Source of the DNA: an uncultured Chloracidobacterium sp.
GTDB lineage: Bacteria > Acidobacteriota > Blastocatellia > Chloracidobacteriales > Chloracidobacteriaceae
Assembly: GCA_937966115.1 (NCBI GenBank)
Contig: CALCKX010000072.1
Coordinates: 1-44,311, forward strand
Reading direction: 5' to 3'
DNA length: 44,311 bases
The notes under the pieces were generated by a model that saw only the letters and a program-made list of their open reading frames with translations, did no database searches and was not told where the DNA came from. Position numbers and translations under genes: made by a program. This document shows, one piece after another, positions 26,901-36,002 of the stretch; position 1 is the first letter of the stretch, and the number at the start of each line of letters is the position of its first letter.

Positions 26901-27307
26901 TGGAAACCGCGCAGGAGCTTCAGGCGCGCCTGGCCGCCGTCCGGCGCGCCATCTTGGAAACGCCTGCCGCCGACGCGAAGCTGCTCGATGACGCCGCGGC
27001 GCTCAGCCAGCGGATGAATGCCCTGTTGGTCAAGTTGCGCGGCGACCGGGCGCTTCAGGCGCGCAATGAAAACACGCCGCCGGGCTTCGCCGAGCGACTG
27101 GCGGAGATCGTCTCCGAGCGAAGCAACACGCTGGCGCGACCGACGCAGACCCATGAGGCGCAATACGCCATCGTGGCCGAGGGGTTGCGTCAGTCGCTCG
27201 AGGCGCTGCGCGGCATTGCGGACGATCTGGGCCGTTTGGAGAAAACGCTGGAGGCGTTGGGCGCGCCCTTCACGCCGGGCCGCTTCCCAGCCTGGCCCGA
27301 GCGCTAA
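23975..27307 (+). CDS. Secreted sortilin/VPS10-type beta-propeller protein
   Basis: This is a large exported protein (1110 residues from ATG 23975) of the sortilin / BNR-repeat 'glycosyl hydrolase' group that is abundant in Acidobacteriota. A signal peptide (residues 1-31, ending in AAAAPAQ) precedes at least six Asp-box repeats of the form DGGxTW, for example SDDGRTWRN, TDGGQTWQR, LDGGETWER and EDGGATWRK. These make one or two beta-propellers over about residues 60-780. A beta-sandwich-like part and a helical tail (about 950-1080) follow. No catalytic residues can be assigned, so binding or peptide handling is as likely as hydrolysis. GTG 23891 with a better Shine-Dalgarno (AAAGGG) is an alternative start that would add 28 residues before the signal. 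Confidence 0.87.
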   Translation: MPRTSPLTLPARRLAALVALVALFAAAAPAQINRPKAEPRKPEAGALVTKKDESPLSESVFAGLKFRSLGPASASGRIVSLAVDPRNRRRYFVGAASGGVWKTVNAGVTWTPVFDDQPSFSIGAVALDRQNPFRLWVGTGENNSQRSVAYGDGVYRSDDDGRTWRNVGLKDSEHIARILIDPRDSETVYVAAQGPLWRSGGDRGLYKTTDGGQTWQRILDISPDTGVTEVVMDPRNPDVMLAAAYQRRRHVWTLINGGPESAIYKTTDGGQTWRRAMTGLPSVDLGRIGLAISPANADVIYASVEAADGKGGLFRSLDGGETWERRNPFDQTAMYFSKIVADPRHAERVYVLNVFLMVSDDGGKTLSPMPGMRHVHVDHHALWIDPDDPSYYLVGCDGGVYESFDRGQSWQFKANLPVTQFYDVTVDNSEPFYFVYGGTQDNNTLGGPSRTRNAHGATNADWFIVVGGDGFHVRVDPTDPNIVYCEYQYGNLFRFDRRTGERVGIQPKVGQDEPPLRWNWDSPLIISPHDPKRLYFAANRLFRSDDRGDSWRAVSGDLTRQLDRDKLLVFGKVWGPDAVAKHASTSFYGNITTIAESPKREGLLFVGTDDGLVHISEDGGATWRKIEAFPGVPERTFVSRIVPSQRDANVVYIAFDNHKNGDFRPYALKSSDCGRSWASLVGNLPERGSIKVIAEDPVNPSLLFAGTEFGLFFTPNGGERWAQLKGGLPTIAVRDIAIQTREHDLVIATFGRGFYVLDDYRALREITEERLSQPARTFPVRDAWLYVEAEPLGGGRRGFQGDALYVADNPPFGATLTYYLKEAPKTKKQRRQEAEKKGDAPYPSRDALRDEAEEEAPLTFAVVTDDQGNVVRRIAAPQAAGFNRVTWDLRAPAPQLPPPPREDENPFARRPSGWLVAPGTYTLTLYQRADGVTKQLGAPQAFQARFLDERSAEDARAVEDFHRRLLAAQRTMHGALETAQELQARLAAVRRAILETPAADAKLLDDAAALSQRMNALLVKLRGDRALQARNENTPPGFAERLAEIVSERSNTLARPTQTHEAQYAIVAEGLRQSLEALRGIADDLGRLEKTLEALGAPFTPGRFPAWPER

Positions 27308-27328
27308 TGAGCGCCTGAGCGCTCGGGC
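27295..27328 (+). terminator. 11-bp perfect hairpin over the stop of the sortilin-like gene
   Basis: GCCCGAGCGCT (27295-27305) pairs exactly with AGCGCTCGGGC (27318-27328) across a 12-nt loop. The TAA stop (27305-27307) lies at the loop edge, so the last codons form the left arm. No U-tract follows. Confidence 0.6.
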
Positions 27329-27422
27329 GCCCCGGCCCCAGGCTGGACAGTGATCCGGGCGGGGCGATGCGCTATGCTCCGGTCGCTCGTTATATCCGCT
27401 CGCGAAGGGAAACTCGAAGCCT

Positions 27423-28853
<1,431 letters not shown>

Positions 28854-28887
28854 CGCGCGGGCAAGTGAAGCTCGGCGCGCCGTCGGC

Positions 28888-28916
28888 TTGGTCAATCGGC
28901 TGCGCAGTGGTAAGAT
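28888..28916 (+). promoter_or_regulatory. Candidate sigma-70 promoter for the CobW-type gene
   Basis: TTGGTC (28888-28893), a 17-nt spacer and TAAGAT (28911-28916) lie 60 nt before ATG 28976. Spacing is ideal and both boxes match four of six consensus bases. Confidence 0.5.
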
Positions 28917-28975
28917 AAGCAGTCTTGCGTCAACCGCGAGACTTGCGACCGCCAGCTTGCTGAGGGGAAACGTTT

Positions 28976-29980
28976 ATGGATGTTCAAGCGCCTGCGCCAT
29001 CGCCAGCCCCGGCCATCGTCATTTCCGGCTTTCTCGGAAGTGGAAAAACCACCCTGCTGCTGGCGGCGCTTCATCACCTGCGCCGGCTGGGGCGCAAGGT
29101 GGCCGTTCTGATGAACGAGTTTGGCGACATCAGCATCGATGGCGAAATTCTGCGCGGCGAGGGCTTCAGCGTCATGGAGCTGAGCGATGGCTGTATTTGT
29201 TGCCAGATAGGCGAGGACTTCGTGCAGGCGTTTACCGAAGTCGCTTCCCGCAAGCCGGAGCTCATCTTCGTCGAAGCCACCGGGCTAGCCGACCCGGTGG
29301 ACTTGCTCGATCAAGCCACCGCGCCCCACTTGCTCGACCGCGTGACGGTTGTCAAGATGGTGACCGTCGCCGATCCGAAGAATTTCACGCGCCTTGGCAA
29401 GGTTTTGCGGGCGATTGTCAAGCGCCAGACGCAATTCGCCGACGTGGTCGTGATTGGCAAGGCGGATGAGGCGACGCCAGAGCAAATCGCGGATATTCGG
29501 CGTTACGTCGAGGAGCACAACCCGCATGCGCCGGTGTATCTGGCCACGCAAGGACAAGTGCCTGGAGACGAGGGCTTCCGCTGGCTGCTGGCGGATGTCG
29601 AGCCGGCGGAGCGCGAGCGCCGCCGAGCCGCGATGCGGGCCAACCTCGACGCTCTGAGCGAAGACGAGTACAAAGCCCATACGGATTTTCACTCGCTGTC
29701 CTGCCGGCTGTTGCGTCCGCTGGCGCGCGAGCGCTTCGAGCGGTTCATGCAGAGTCTGGCGCCCGATGTCGTGCGCGCCAAAGGGTTTGTTCGCTTTGAG
29801 GGCGAAGCGGGCTTGTGGGTGACGATGTATGTCAACGGCGACCTTTACATCCGCCCGGTGACGCTGTCGCCATCGCCGGAAGAGCACCTGGTTTTCATCG
29901 GCGCCAAGCTTGACCATGCGCGGCTAGCCAAGGACTTGGCCGCTTGCGAGGCGCGGCGGCGGGCGCTGGCTGTGTTATAA
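28976..29980 (+). CDS. CobW/COG0523-type G3E GTPase, putative metal chaperone
   Basis: This 334-residue cytosolic GTPase belongs to the G3E family. Walker A is GFLGSGKTT (18-26), the metal-binding CxCC motif is GCICC (72-76), and Walker B and the base motif lie in LIFVEATGLADP and VIGKADE (NKxD position). The C-terminal CobW domain is complete (KGFVRFEGEAGLW). Members deliver Zn, Co or other metals to apo-enzymes; which metal cannot be told. GAGGGG precedes the ATG. No cobalamin-synthesis or zinc-uptake gene is adjacent, so the client protein is unknown. Confidence 0.9.
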   Translation: MDVQAPAPSPAPAIVISGFLGSGKTTLLLAALHHLRRLGRKVAVLMNEFGDISIDGEILRGEGFSVMELSDGCICCQIGEDFVQAFTEVASRKPELIFVEATGLADPVDLLDQATAPHLLDRVTVVKMVTVADPKNFTRLGKVLRAIVKRQTQFADVVVIGKADEATPEQIADIRRYVEEHNPHAPVYLATQGQVPGDEGFRWLLADVEPAERERRRAAMRANLDALSEDEYKAHTDFHSLSCRLLRPLARERFERFMQSLAPDVVRAKGFVRFEGEAGLWVTMYVNGDLYIRPVTLSPSPEEHLVFIGAKLDHARLAKDLAACEARRRALAVL

Positions 29981-30002
29981 ACGTAAGGCGTCACTCCGTC
30001 AG

Positions 30003-30020
30003 GGCGCTTTTTCAAGCGCC
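30003..30020 (+). terminator. 7-bp hairpin between the CobW-type and TPR genes
   Basis: GGCGCTT and AAGCGCC enclose TTTC (stem 30003-30009 / 30014-30020). It lies 22 nt after the CobW-type stop and 11 nt before the TPR start, so it could be a weak terminator or a leader hairpin that affects the TPR gene. Confidence 0.4.
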
Positions 30021-30031
30021 GCTCCATTTCT

Positions 30032-31138
30032 ATGCCCGGTAAATCACGCAAGTCGAAAACATCGCCCAAGCCGACGACCCTTTCGCTGGATAAGCTTTTG
30101 GAGAAAGGCGATGCCTGCCTGGAAGAAGGCGATATGGATGAGGCCGAAGCGGCCTACGCCAAGGCGCTCGCGCTGGCCCCGCAGTCGCCGGAGGTTCTGG
30201 TTCGTCTCGGCGCCTTGCTGCTGGACACTGAGCGGTATGAGGAGGGCGTGAATTATTTGCGCGAAGTTGAGCGCCTATCCCCGGAGGACGTGCGCCCGCT
30301 ACACTTGCTAGGCGCCTTCTACATCGAGGAAGGGGAGTTCGACCTCGCCGAGGAGTATTTCAAGCGGGCGCTCAAGCTAGAGCCGAATGAGGGGCTAAGT
30401 CATTATAACTATGGCAATTTTCTATCTGAAGCCGGGCGGTTGCCCGAGGCCGAGGTCGCTTACCGGCGGGCGATTGAGCTAGGGCCGGAAGAGCCGCTGC
30501 ACTACCTTGGGCTGGGCGGGCTGCTGGCCGATATGGAAAAGTATGACGAGGCCCTCAAGCAGTTCCAGATTGCGCTCGAGCTTGATCCCGATGATCCGCG
30601 CATCTACCTCGATCTTGGCGACCTCCTCATGGCGATGGAGCAAACCAAGGAAGCGCTCGAGGCTTACCGCGAGTCGGTGGCGATTGATCCCCATAACCCT
30701 CTGGCGCGGTATGGGCTTGGGGCGGCGCTGCTGGCCGACGGAGAAGCGGTCGCCGCCGCGCGCGAGCTGAAAGACGCGATTGCGGATGGCTTGGAGGTGC
30801 CCCTCGCCTTTGTCAAGCTCGGCGTCGCCCTGCGCATGGCCAACAAGCTGGACGAGTCCCGGGAAGCCTTTCAGCAAGCGTGCGAGCTTCTCGAGGAAGA
30901 GCGTTCAAGCGGGGCCGAGATCGGCGACATGTGCTACGAGGAAACCATCGCGTTGTTGGGGCTGGGGCGCGCCAGCGCCGCCCACGAGGTGGTGGACAAC
31001 CTGCGAGCGGATGACCTCGACCCCCAAGCCGTGGCGGAGCTTAGCGCCGATTTGAGACGCCTGGCGACCCTGGGCCTCGAAGAGGCGAATGAACTGCTCC
31101 GCAAGCTGCGGCTGCCGCCGAAGGAATTGATTCACTAA
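30032..31138 (+). CDS. Tetratricopeptide-repeat protein
   Basis: This 368-residue protein has a Lys/Ser-rich N-terminus (1-20), then about seven or eight TPR units from residue 25 to about 290. The 34-residue register is clear in EEGDMDEAEAAYAKALALAP, FDLAEEYFKRALKLEP, LPEAEVAYRRAIELGP and YDEALKQFQIALELDP. There is no signal peptide or membrane segment, so it is probably a cytosolic scaffold. The last 70 residues are helical but less repeat-like. Its partner is unknown; neighbours give no firm clue. Confidence 0.9.
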   Translation: MPGKSRKSKTSPKPTTLSLDKLLEKGDACLEEGDMDEAEAAYAKALALAPQSPEVLVRLGALLLDTERYEEGVNYLREVERLSPEDVRPLHLLGAFYIEEGEFDLAEEYFKRALKLEPNEGLSHYNYGNFLSEAGRLPEAEVAYRRAIELGPEEPLHYLGLGGLLADMEKYDEALKQFQIALELDPDDPRIYLDLGDLLMAMEQTKEALEAYRESVAIDPHNPLARYGLGAALLADGEAVAAARELKDAIADGLEVPLAFVKLGVALRMANKLDESREAFQQACELLEEERSSGAEIGDMCYEETIALLGLGRASAAHEVVDNLRADDLDPQAVAELSADLRRLATLGLEEANELLRKLRLPPKELIH

Positions 31139-31204
31139 GCGGCGCCCCGGCCGCTGCGCCAGGCAGCGCGCCTGCCGCAGGGTCGCTGGGGGCTGATGGT
31201 CATT

Positions 31205-31234
31205 GCATGAAAGCGTAAGGCATGAAAACGCAAG
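31205..31234 (+). repeat. 15-bp tandem duplication upstream of rpsR
   Basis: GCATGAAAGCGTAAG (31205-31219) is followed by GCATGAAAACGCAAG (31220-31234), 13 of 15 identical. It lies just before the rpsR leader. Confidence 0.8.
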
Positions 31235-31261
31235 CGAGAATAAATAGGAGCGTGTCCAACG

Positions 31262-31585
31262 ATGGCTGAAACGACAGAATCGACCGCTGGAGCGGCGCAA
31301 GCTCAGGAACGGCGTCCGGCCGGCTCGGGAAATGCGGGGCGACGCCCCGGCGGTGGTCGCCCCGGCGGCAACCGCCGCATGGGACGGCGCAAGAAACGGT
31401 GTCCGCTGCTGGAAGCCAAGGTTGATTATATTGACTACAAGGACGTAAAGCTGCTCGAGCGGTTCATTGGCGATAACAAGCGTATTCTGCCGCGCCGCCT
31501 GACAGGCGTGAACACCACCATGCAGCGGCGCTTGGCGCGCGCCATCAAGCGGGCCAAGCACATCGCCTTACTGCCCTACGTCTAG
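31262..31585 (+). CDS. rpsR: 30S ribosomal protein S18, with extended N-terminus
   Basis: S18 pairs with S6 on the 30S platform. The last 65 residues are the classical protein: [20 protein letters not shown], then [20 protein letters not shown] and [12 protein letters not shown]. The first 40 residues are an added Gly/Pro/Arg-rich tail ([19 protein letters not shown]), giving 107 residues against about 75 in E. coli. The gene stands alone: rpsF and rplI, its usual partners, are not beside it. GGAG lies 13 nt before the ATG, a long spacing. Confidence 0.95.
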   Translation: MAETTESTAGAAQAQERRPAGSGNAGRRPGGGRPGGNRRMGRRKKRCPLLEAKVDYIDYKDVKLLERFIGDNKRILPRRLTGVNTTMQRRLARAIKRAKHIALLPYV

Positions 31586-31682
31586 GCCGCTCTGCGCCAG
31601 GCGCGCCGGCGCCGCGCCCGCTTTTGGCGAAGTCCGGGCGCTGCCCTGATTGAGGTCGCCTGGGATGGCGCGCCCGCCTTCT

Positions 31683-31715
31683 AAAGGGGACTCCCAAGCC
31701 AAAGGGACCTCCCAA
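31683..31715 (+). repeat. 15-bp direct repeat with 18-bp period
   Basis: AAAGGGGACTCCCAA (31683-31697) recurs as AAAGGGACCTCCCAA (31701-31715), 13 of 15 identical. It lies in the 235-nt convergent gap between rpsR and the oxidoreductase gene. The rest of that gap holds only imperfect GC-rich inverted repeats. Confidence 0.6.
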
Positions 31716-31820
31716 AAGCGTCTCCACAAGGCGTGGCGTCCAGCAAGCCCGCCTGGGCGGTCGCCGGCCTGGCGCAAGGCAGTCCCCGCGACCGGCGTCG
31801 GCGAGTCAGCGCCGGCCCGG

Positions 31821-32807
31821 TCAAGGCGATAAGCGGACGCGCTGTCCGGTCTGGACGGCGCGTTCCGCGGCGTCGGCGAAGCGCAGCGTCTCAACCACAT
31901 GGGAAAGCGAGGCGTAGGGTCGCCCTGTCCCCGCAATCGTATCCAGAAAGGCAGCGATGTCTTGTCCGAACAAGCCGCTGCGCGGCAGGACGGGGAGTGA
32001 CTCAGCCGCGCTGCCATCGTGGCTGGCGAGCCAGACCTCGCGGTGCGCGCGCCCGGCGAGCGCCCCGTTTTCGCCGGTTACGCGCAGCTCGGCTGCCGGT
32101 CCGGCTTCTTCCGCGCTGGTTAGGATGTCCGTAATTTCTCCCGTCCCGTTGTCGCCAAAGCCAAAGCGCAGGCGAGTTTCCCGGCGGGCGAAGCGCGTCC
32201 CGCTTTCGCCGGAGAAGCTCTCCTCGCCCTCGATCCACGTCGCCTGTCCGACGCAGGCTAGAATTCGGCTGGGCAGGCTGGCTTGCTGAAAAAGCGAAAA
32301 GCCGTGGGCGCGATCAAAGGTCCAGTCTTCGGGCGTAGCGGCGCGATAGCTGACATTGCGCCAGGCAATGGCGCGAATGCGCCCGAGGCGGGGCAGGGCC
32401 TCCCGGAGCGTGATGAACCAGGCCGACAGCAGCTCGATGTGCTCGACGTGCAAGACGACGCCGCGCGCCCGCGCCAGCTCAGCCAGTTGCTCGGCATCGC
32501 CAAGGGAAAGCGCCAGCGGATAATCCACGCTGACCGGCTTGCCCGCTTCAATCGCCGCCCGCGCCATTGGCGCATGATAGGGATTGGATGAGCAAACCAT
32601 GATGGCATTCGCGTCCGGTCGAGCGATGGCCTCTTCCCAATGGTCAGTCGCGGCGGCGGCGATGGGGAAAGCCAGCTCGTAGGCGCGGTCAAAGCTATGC
32701 GACGCCACGACCGCCACCCGCGTGTCAGGGCGCTCATTGAGCTCGCGCAAGCGGGCGCGCGCGACGCGCCCGCTTCCCAGGATGGCAATGCCAAGCACGG
32801 TCGGCAT
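31821..32807 (-). CDS. Gfo/Idh/MocA oxidoreductase resembling cyanobacterial biliverdin reductase
   Basis: This 328-residue NAD(P)-dependent oxidoreductase has a Rossmann N-terminus (ILGSGRVARARL, residues 9-20). The family's catalytic EKP segment reads VDYPLAL here (94-100), as in cyanobacterial BvdR (EYPLAL). It continues with LHVEHIELL (119-127), which also matches BvdR closely, and near the end RSGLFGQDIAAFLD parallels BvdR RRGLFRQDTEAVLD. From memory, Synechocystis BvdR is the same length. So a linear or cyclic tetrapyrrole substrate is a reasonable guess. ATG 32807 was chosen; it lies 10 nt after the acsF stop, so the two are almost certainly cotranscribed. Sugar-dehydrogenase function is the main alternative. 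Confidence 0.75.
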   Translation of the reverse strand: MPTVLGIAILGSGRVARARLRELNERPDTRVAVVASHSFDRAYELAFPIAAAATDHWEEAIARPDANAIMVCSSNPYHAPMARAAIEAGKPVSVDYPLALSLGDAEQLAELARARGVVLHVEHIELLSAWFITLREALPRLGRIRAIAWRNVSYRAATPEDWTFDRAHGFSLFQQASLPSRILACVGQATWIEGEESFSGESGTRFARRETRLRFGFGDNGTGEITDILTSAEEAGPAAELRVTGENGALAGRAHREVWLASHDGSAAESLPVLPRSGLFGQDIAAFLDTIAGTGRPYASLSHVVETLRFADAAERAVQTGQRVRLSP

Positions 32808-32817
32808 GGCGTCGCGC

Positions 32818-33918
32818 CTAGGCCATGGCCGGCTGCGCTCCGCCCTTGACGGAAGCTCCCTTGACCACCGGCGCAACCGGGTATTCGGGAATCGGCGGCG
32901 GCGCGTCCTGGCGAACGCTCATTGCGAACAGCCGCAGGTAATCCGCCGCCATCGCCGCCTTCATCGGCGCGAGCGCCAGCTTGCCGGCGCCGGCCGCCTC
33001 GCGCTCGGTCATCCGCGCGTAGCGTTCGGCCATGCGATCCAGGATGCGAATGAATTTGGGGTTGTCCACATCGAGCCGGAGCCCGAAGACGCGCTGCGCG
33101 TAGGCGTTCGTCTCGCGAATGACTTTTAGATCATATGCCCGCCAGTCCATGCCGATGGAGGCGTAAAAATCCTGCGCCTTGAGGTCGCGCAGCCACATCG
33201 TCACATAGACGGCCAGCGAGAAGAAGCGAATGAGCATCCGATTGACGCCGCCGCTCAGGTAGAGGTTCTTCTGCGCTTCGAGCTGGAGGCCGATGAAGTC
33301 GCCATGCTTGAGCTCATCCTGGCACCAGCCGCCGAAATACTTGAAAATCGGGTGGTACCGATGCTCGGGGCGCGCCTGGAGGTGGGAGTAGATGTTGATA
33401 TACCGGAAGTAGCCGATGACTTCCGATAAATAGGTCGTGTAGAGGATGATCTTCGGGTGCATGCTGACGAATTCCTTTTCGCCCTGGAGCAACTGAAGAT
33501 CGAGGTCGGCGTCAATGTCGCGCATCGCCAAGCGAATGAAGCCGCTGTGCCGCCCCTCGTCGCGCGCCATGAGCCGATAGGTATCGCTCAGAATCGGGTC
33601 TTCAATCCGCTCGGCGATCTCTTTGTAGAGCAGCGCGCCGGAAAACTCGCCCAGACAGCCCCGGATAAGAAAATCCTTGAATGACGCCGGGAGCTTTGAA
33701 AAGTCCTGATCAAAGTCCGGGTCATCGTCGCGCTTGAAGAAGTGCTTGTTGGGGTCGTCGGCGAAGCGCTTATGCATGGCCTTGAACGCATCGGCCATGT
33801 GGTCAAAGCGCAGGGCGTTCATCTTCTTATAATCAGTGACATAAAAACGCGGGCTGATCAGGCTTTTGTCAGCCGCCGCCGCCTTTGTCTCTTGAATGAC
33901 AGATTCCGTGGCAATCAT
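32818..33918 (-). CDS. acsF: Mg-protoporphyrin IX monomethyl ester oxidative cyclase (diiron, oxygen-dependent)
   Basis: AcsF forms the fifth (isocyclic) ring of (bacterio)chlorophyll using O2 and two irons. The 366-residue protein is a clear family member: LISPRFYVTDYKKMN (20-34), then EFSGALLYKE with Glu91, RDEGRHSGF with Glu121 and His124, YLSEVIGY with Glu166, and WCQDELKHGDF with Glu202 and His205. These are the diiron ligands. ATG 33918 has GAGG about 10 nt upstream; the frame is open 13 codons further. The gene marks the host as a chlorophototroph able to make chlorophylls with oxygen. It follows lepB by 105 nt and is followed by the BvdR-like gene. No other bch gene is in the window. 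Confidence 0.95.
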   Translation of the reverse strand: MIATESVIQETKAAAADKSLISPRFYVTDYKKMNALRFDHMADAFKAMHKRFADDPNKHFFKRDDDPDFDQDFSKLPASFKDFLIRGCLGEFSGALLYKEIAERIEDPILSDTYRLMARDEGRHSGFIRLAMRDIDADLDLQLLQGEKEFVSMHPKIILYTTYLSEVIGYFRYINIYSHLQARPEHRYHPIFKYFGGWCQDELKHGDFIGLQLEAQKNLYLSGGVNRMLIRFFSLAVYVTMWLRDLKAQDFYASIGMDWRAYDLKVIRETNAYAQRVFGLRLDVDNPKFIRILDRMAERYARMTEREAAGAGKLALAPMKAAMAADYLRLFAMSVRQDAPPPIPEYPVAPVVKGASVKGGAQPAMA

Positions 33919-34023
33919 GGGGCGCGACCTCGTAGAGGAACCAAAAGTGGAAGCCAAGACTTCGCTTCCAACCTACTTTGCCGCCACCCGGATTTGAAAC
34001 GGAATTTTTGAGGCGCCGGCGGG

Positions 34024-34863
34024 CTATTTCACCAGCGCGCCAAGCCGCTTCCAGCGACCCTTGGAGAAAAACGAGCTAAGTCGCTCCCCCAGCGAAGCCT
34101 GCGGGCTTGGGTCGAATGAGGCATAGACGAAGAGCGGGCGACCGATGACGTAATCGCGCGGAACAGGTCCCCAATATCGGCTATCAAGGCTGTTGTCGCG
34201 GTTGTCGCCCATGGCGAAATAGCAGCCTTCGGGAATCTTGAAGGGGCGCCCGATGCCATAGTGCGGCTCGTTCTTGTAGTCGCGATAGCGCCCGCTGGGC
34301 AGCGGCGCCTCGGCGAGCGGCTCGTCCGCGCGGGCTTCGTACTCGAAGTCCGCGCCCGGACGGTAATAGACCTTCCACTGCGCGCCGTCCGCCGGATAGT
34401 CCTCCAGCGCGTTCAGCCGCCCGCCGTCTTCCAGATCGCTCTCGGCAATGACGCGATGCTCCGGCAGCTCCTTGCCGTCAATGTAAACCCGCTGTCCGCG
34501 AATCTCGATGGTCTCGCCAGGCAGGCCGATGACGCGCTTGACGTAGTTCTGGTCTTCGCTTTGCGGGAACTTGAACACGATGATGTCGCCGCGCCGAATC
34601 GGCCGGTGCGGCGTCAGCCTGTCGAGCGGGAGGCCGCCCTCGTAGCCGAAGATGAATTTGTTGACCAGCAAAAAGTCGCCGGAATAAATCGCGTTGTTCA
34701 TCGAGCCAGTCGGGACATTCACCGACCGCGCGACGAAGGTAATCCCGAAAAGCGCCATGATGAGCGTCGTGATGATCATCTCGACGAACTCGCGCAGCTC
34801 GGAACGCTTAGGCGCGCCGGCCTCGGCGGCGTCTGGCTTGGACTTGGGCGCATCGTCGGGCAT
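34024..34863 (-). CDS. lepB: Signal peptidase I
   Basis: This is a 279-residue inner-membrane serine protease that removes Sec and Tat signal peptides. An N-terminal membrane helix (about residues 28-46) precedes box B with the nucleophile Ser in VPTGSMNNAI. Box C holds FLLVNKF. The general-base Lys is in NYVKRVIGLPGE, and box E is GDNRDNSLDSRYWG near 235. The periplasmic domain has an insertion of about 60 residues before box E. ATG 34863 is chosen; the gene starts 17 nt after the ychF stop, so they probably share an operon. Confidence 0.95.
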   Translation of the reverse strand: MPDDAPKSKPDAAEAGAPKRSELREFVEMIITTLIMALFGITFVARSVNVPTGSMNNAIYSGDFLLVNKFIFGYEGGLPLDRLTPHRPIRRGDIIVFKFPQSEDQNYVKRVIGLPGETIEIRGQRVYIDGKELPEHRVIAESDLEDGGRLNALEDYPADGAQWKVYYRPGADFEYEARADEPLAEAPLPSGRYRDYKNEPHYGIGRPFKIPEGCYFAMGDNRDNSLDSRYWGPVPRDYVIGRPLFVYASFDPSPQASLGERLSSFFSKGRWKRLGALVK

Positions 34864-34880
34864 GGCGGAAGCATCAAACC

Positions 34881-35939
34881 TCAAACATTGAAGCGGAAAT
34901 GGATGATGTCGCCGTCCTGGACGACGTATTCCTTGCCTTCCAGCCGCAGCTTGCCAGCTTCCTTGCACTTGGCTTCCGACCCGTAGGCGATGAAGTCATC
35001 GTAAGCGATGACTTCGGCGCGAATGAAGCCCCGCTCGATGTCGGAATGAATCTTGCCGGCGGCGCGCTGGGCCTTGGTTCCGCGCTGGATAGGCCAGGCG
35101 CGGCACTCATCCTCGCCGGCCGTGAGAAAGCTCATGAGGTCGAGCAAGCCATAGGCCGCCACGATGAAGCGGTCGCGCGCCGGCGCCGGCAAGCCCAGAT
35201 CGCGTAAAAAATCGCCCTGTTCTTCCGGCGCAAGCTGCGCGATGTCCATTTCAACCTGTCCGCACATGGCCGTGACGGCGGGAATCGCGCGCGCCTGGGC
35301 CGCTTTCTGGATGGCCGCCGGGATGCCGGCGGCTATGTCGGCTTCGGCGACGTTGAGCAGAATCATCTGCGGCTTGAGCGACAGAAAGCGGAAGCCGGTC
35401 ATGAGGTGGCGCTCCTCGTCGTCGAAATCCAGCGCCCGGAGCGGCTGCTCGGCATCGAGCGCCGCCTTGCACCGGGCGAAGAGGTCGCGCTCGCGCGGCG
35501 TCGCCTTCTGATCCTTTTTCAGACGCTCCAGGCGGTTTTCGACTTGAATCAAATCCGACAGGATAAGCTCGGCGTCGAAGGCCGCGATGTCGGCGGCCGG
35601 ATTGGTCGGGCGCGTTTCGAGCGGGTCGGGGAAGGCCCGGACGACATGCGCCAGGGCGTCCACGTCGCGCATGGCGGCGACGAGCTTGGCGTCCAGCCCG
35701 CCCGCGCTCGAGCCTTCCGCCGGCCCGGCGACATCCACGAACGCCACTTCGGCGTAGGCGCGCTTCTTCGTTCGGTAAAGGTCGCCGAGCTTATCCACCC
35801 GCGCGTCGGGCACCTTGATGTTGCCCAAGTTCGGACGGTCTTTTCCGCCGTAGCCGCCGACTTCGGCCGCCAGGCCCGTCAGGGCGTTGAACACGGTCGT
35901 CTTGCCGGCGCCGGCAAAGCCGACGATGCCTACTTTCAT
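34881..35939 (-). CDS. ychF: YchF-type P-loop ATPase/GTPase
   Basis: YchF is an Obg-family P-loop protein that binds ribosomes and is linked to oxidative stress and translation. The 352-residue protein has G1 GFAGAGKTT (7-15), where the family more often has NVGKST. G3 is DVAGP. LLNVAE gives the NxxE form at G4, which favours ATP. The C-terminal TGS domain is complete (RAEVIAYDDFIAYGS near 305). It is slightly shorter than the usual 363 residues. lepB follows 17 nt later. Confidence 0.92.
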   Translation of the reverse strand: MKVGIVGFAGAGKTTVFNALTGLAAEVGGYGGKDRPNLGNIKVPDARVDKLGDLYRTKKRAYAEVAFVDVAGPAEGSSAGGLDAKLVAAMRDVDALAHVVRAFPDPLETRPTNPAADIAAFDAELILSDLIQVENRLERLKKDQKATPRERDLFARCKAALDAEQPLRALDFDDEERHLMTGFRFLSLKPQMILLNVAEADIAAGIPAAIQKAAQARAIPAVTAMCGQVEMDIAQLAPEEQGDFLRDLGLPAPARDRFIVAAYGLLDLMSFLTAGEDECRAWPIQRGTKAQRAAGKIHSDIERGFIRAEVIAYDDFIAYGSEAKCKEAGKLRLEGKEYVVQDGDIIHFRFNV

Positions 35940-36002
35940 AGGTTTTTCATTCCAGAGCTTTTTGTTCCAGGGGCTTGCAAGGCGTGATGCATCGGCTCGC
36001 GA

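Noticed and set aside
34881-35939. Possible loss of function in YchF from the unusual GAGKTT P-loop
   Set aside because: The substituted residues still fit the GxxxxGKT pattern and the NxxE and TGS parts are intact, so it is probably a subfamily variant.
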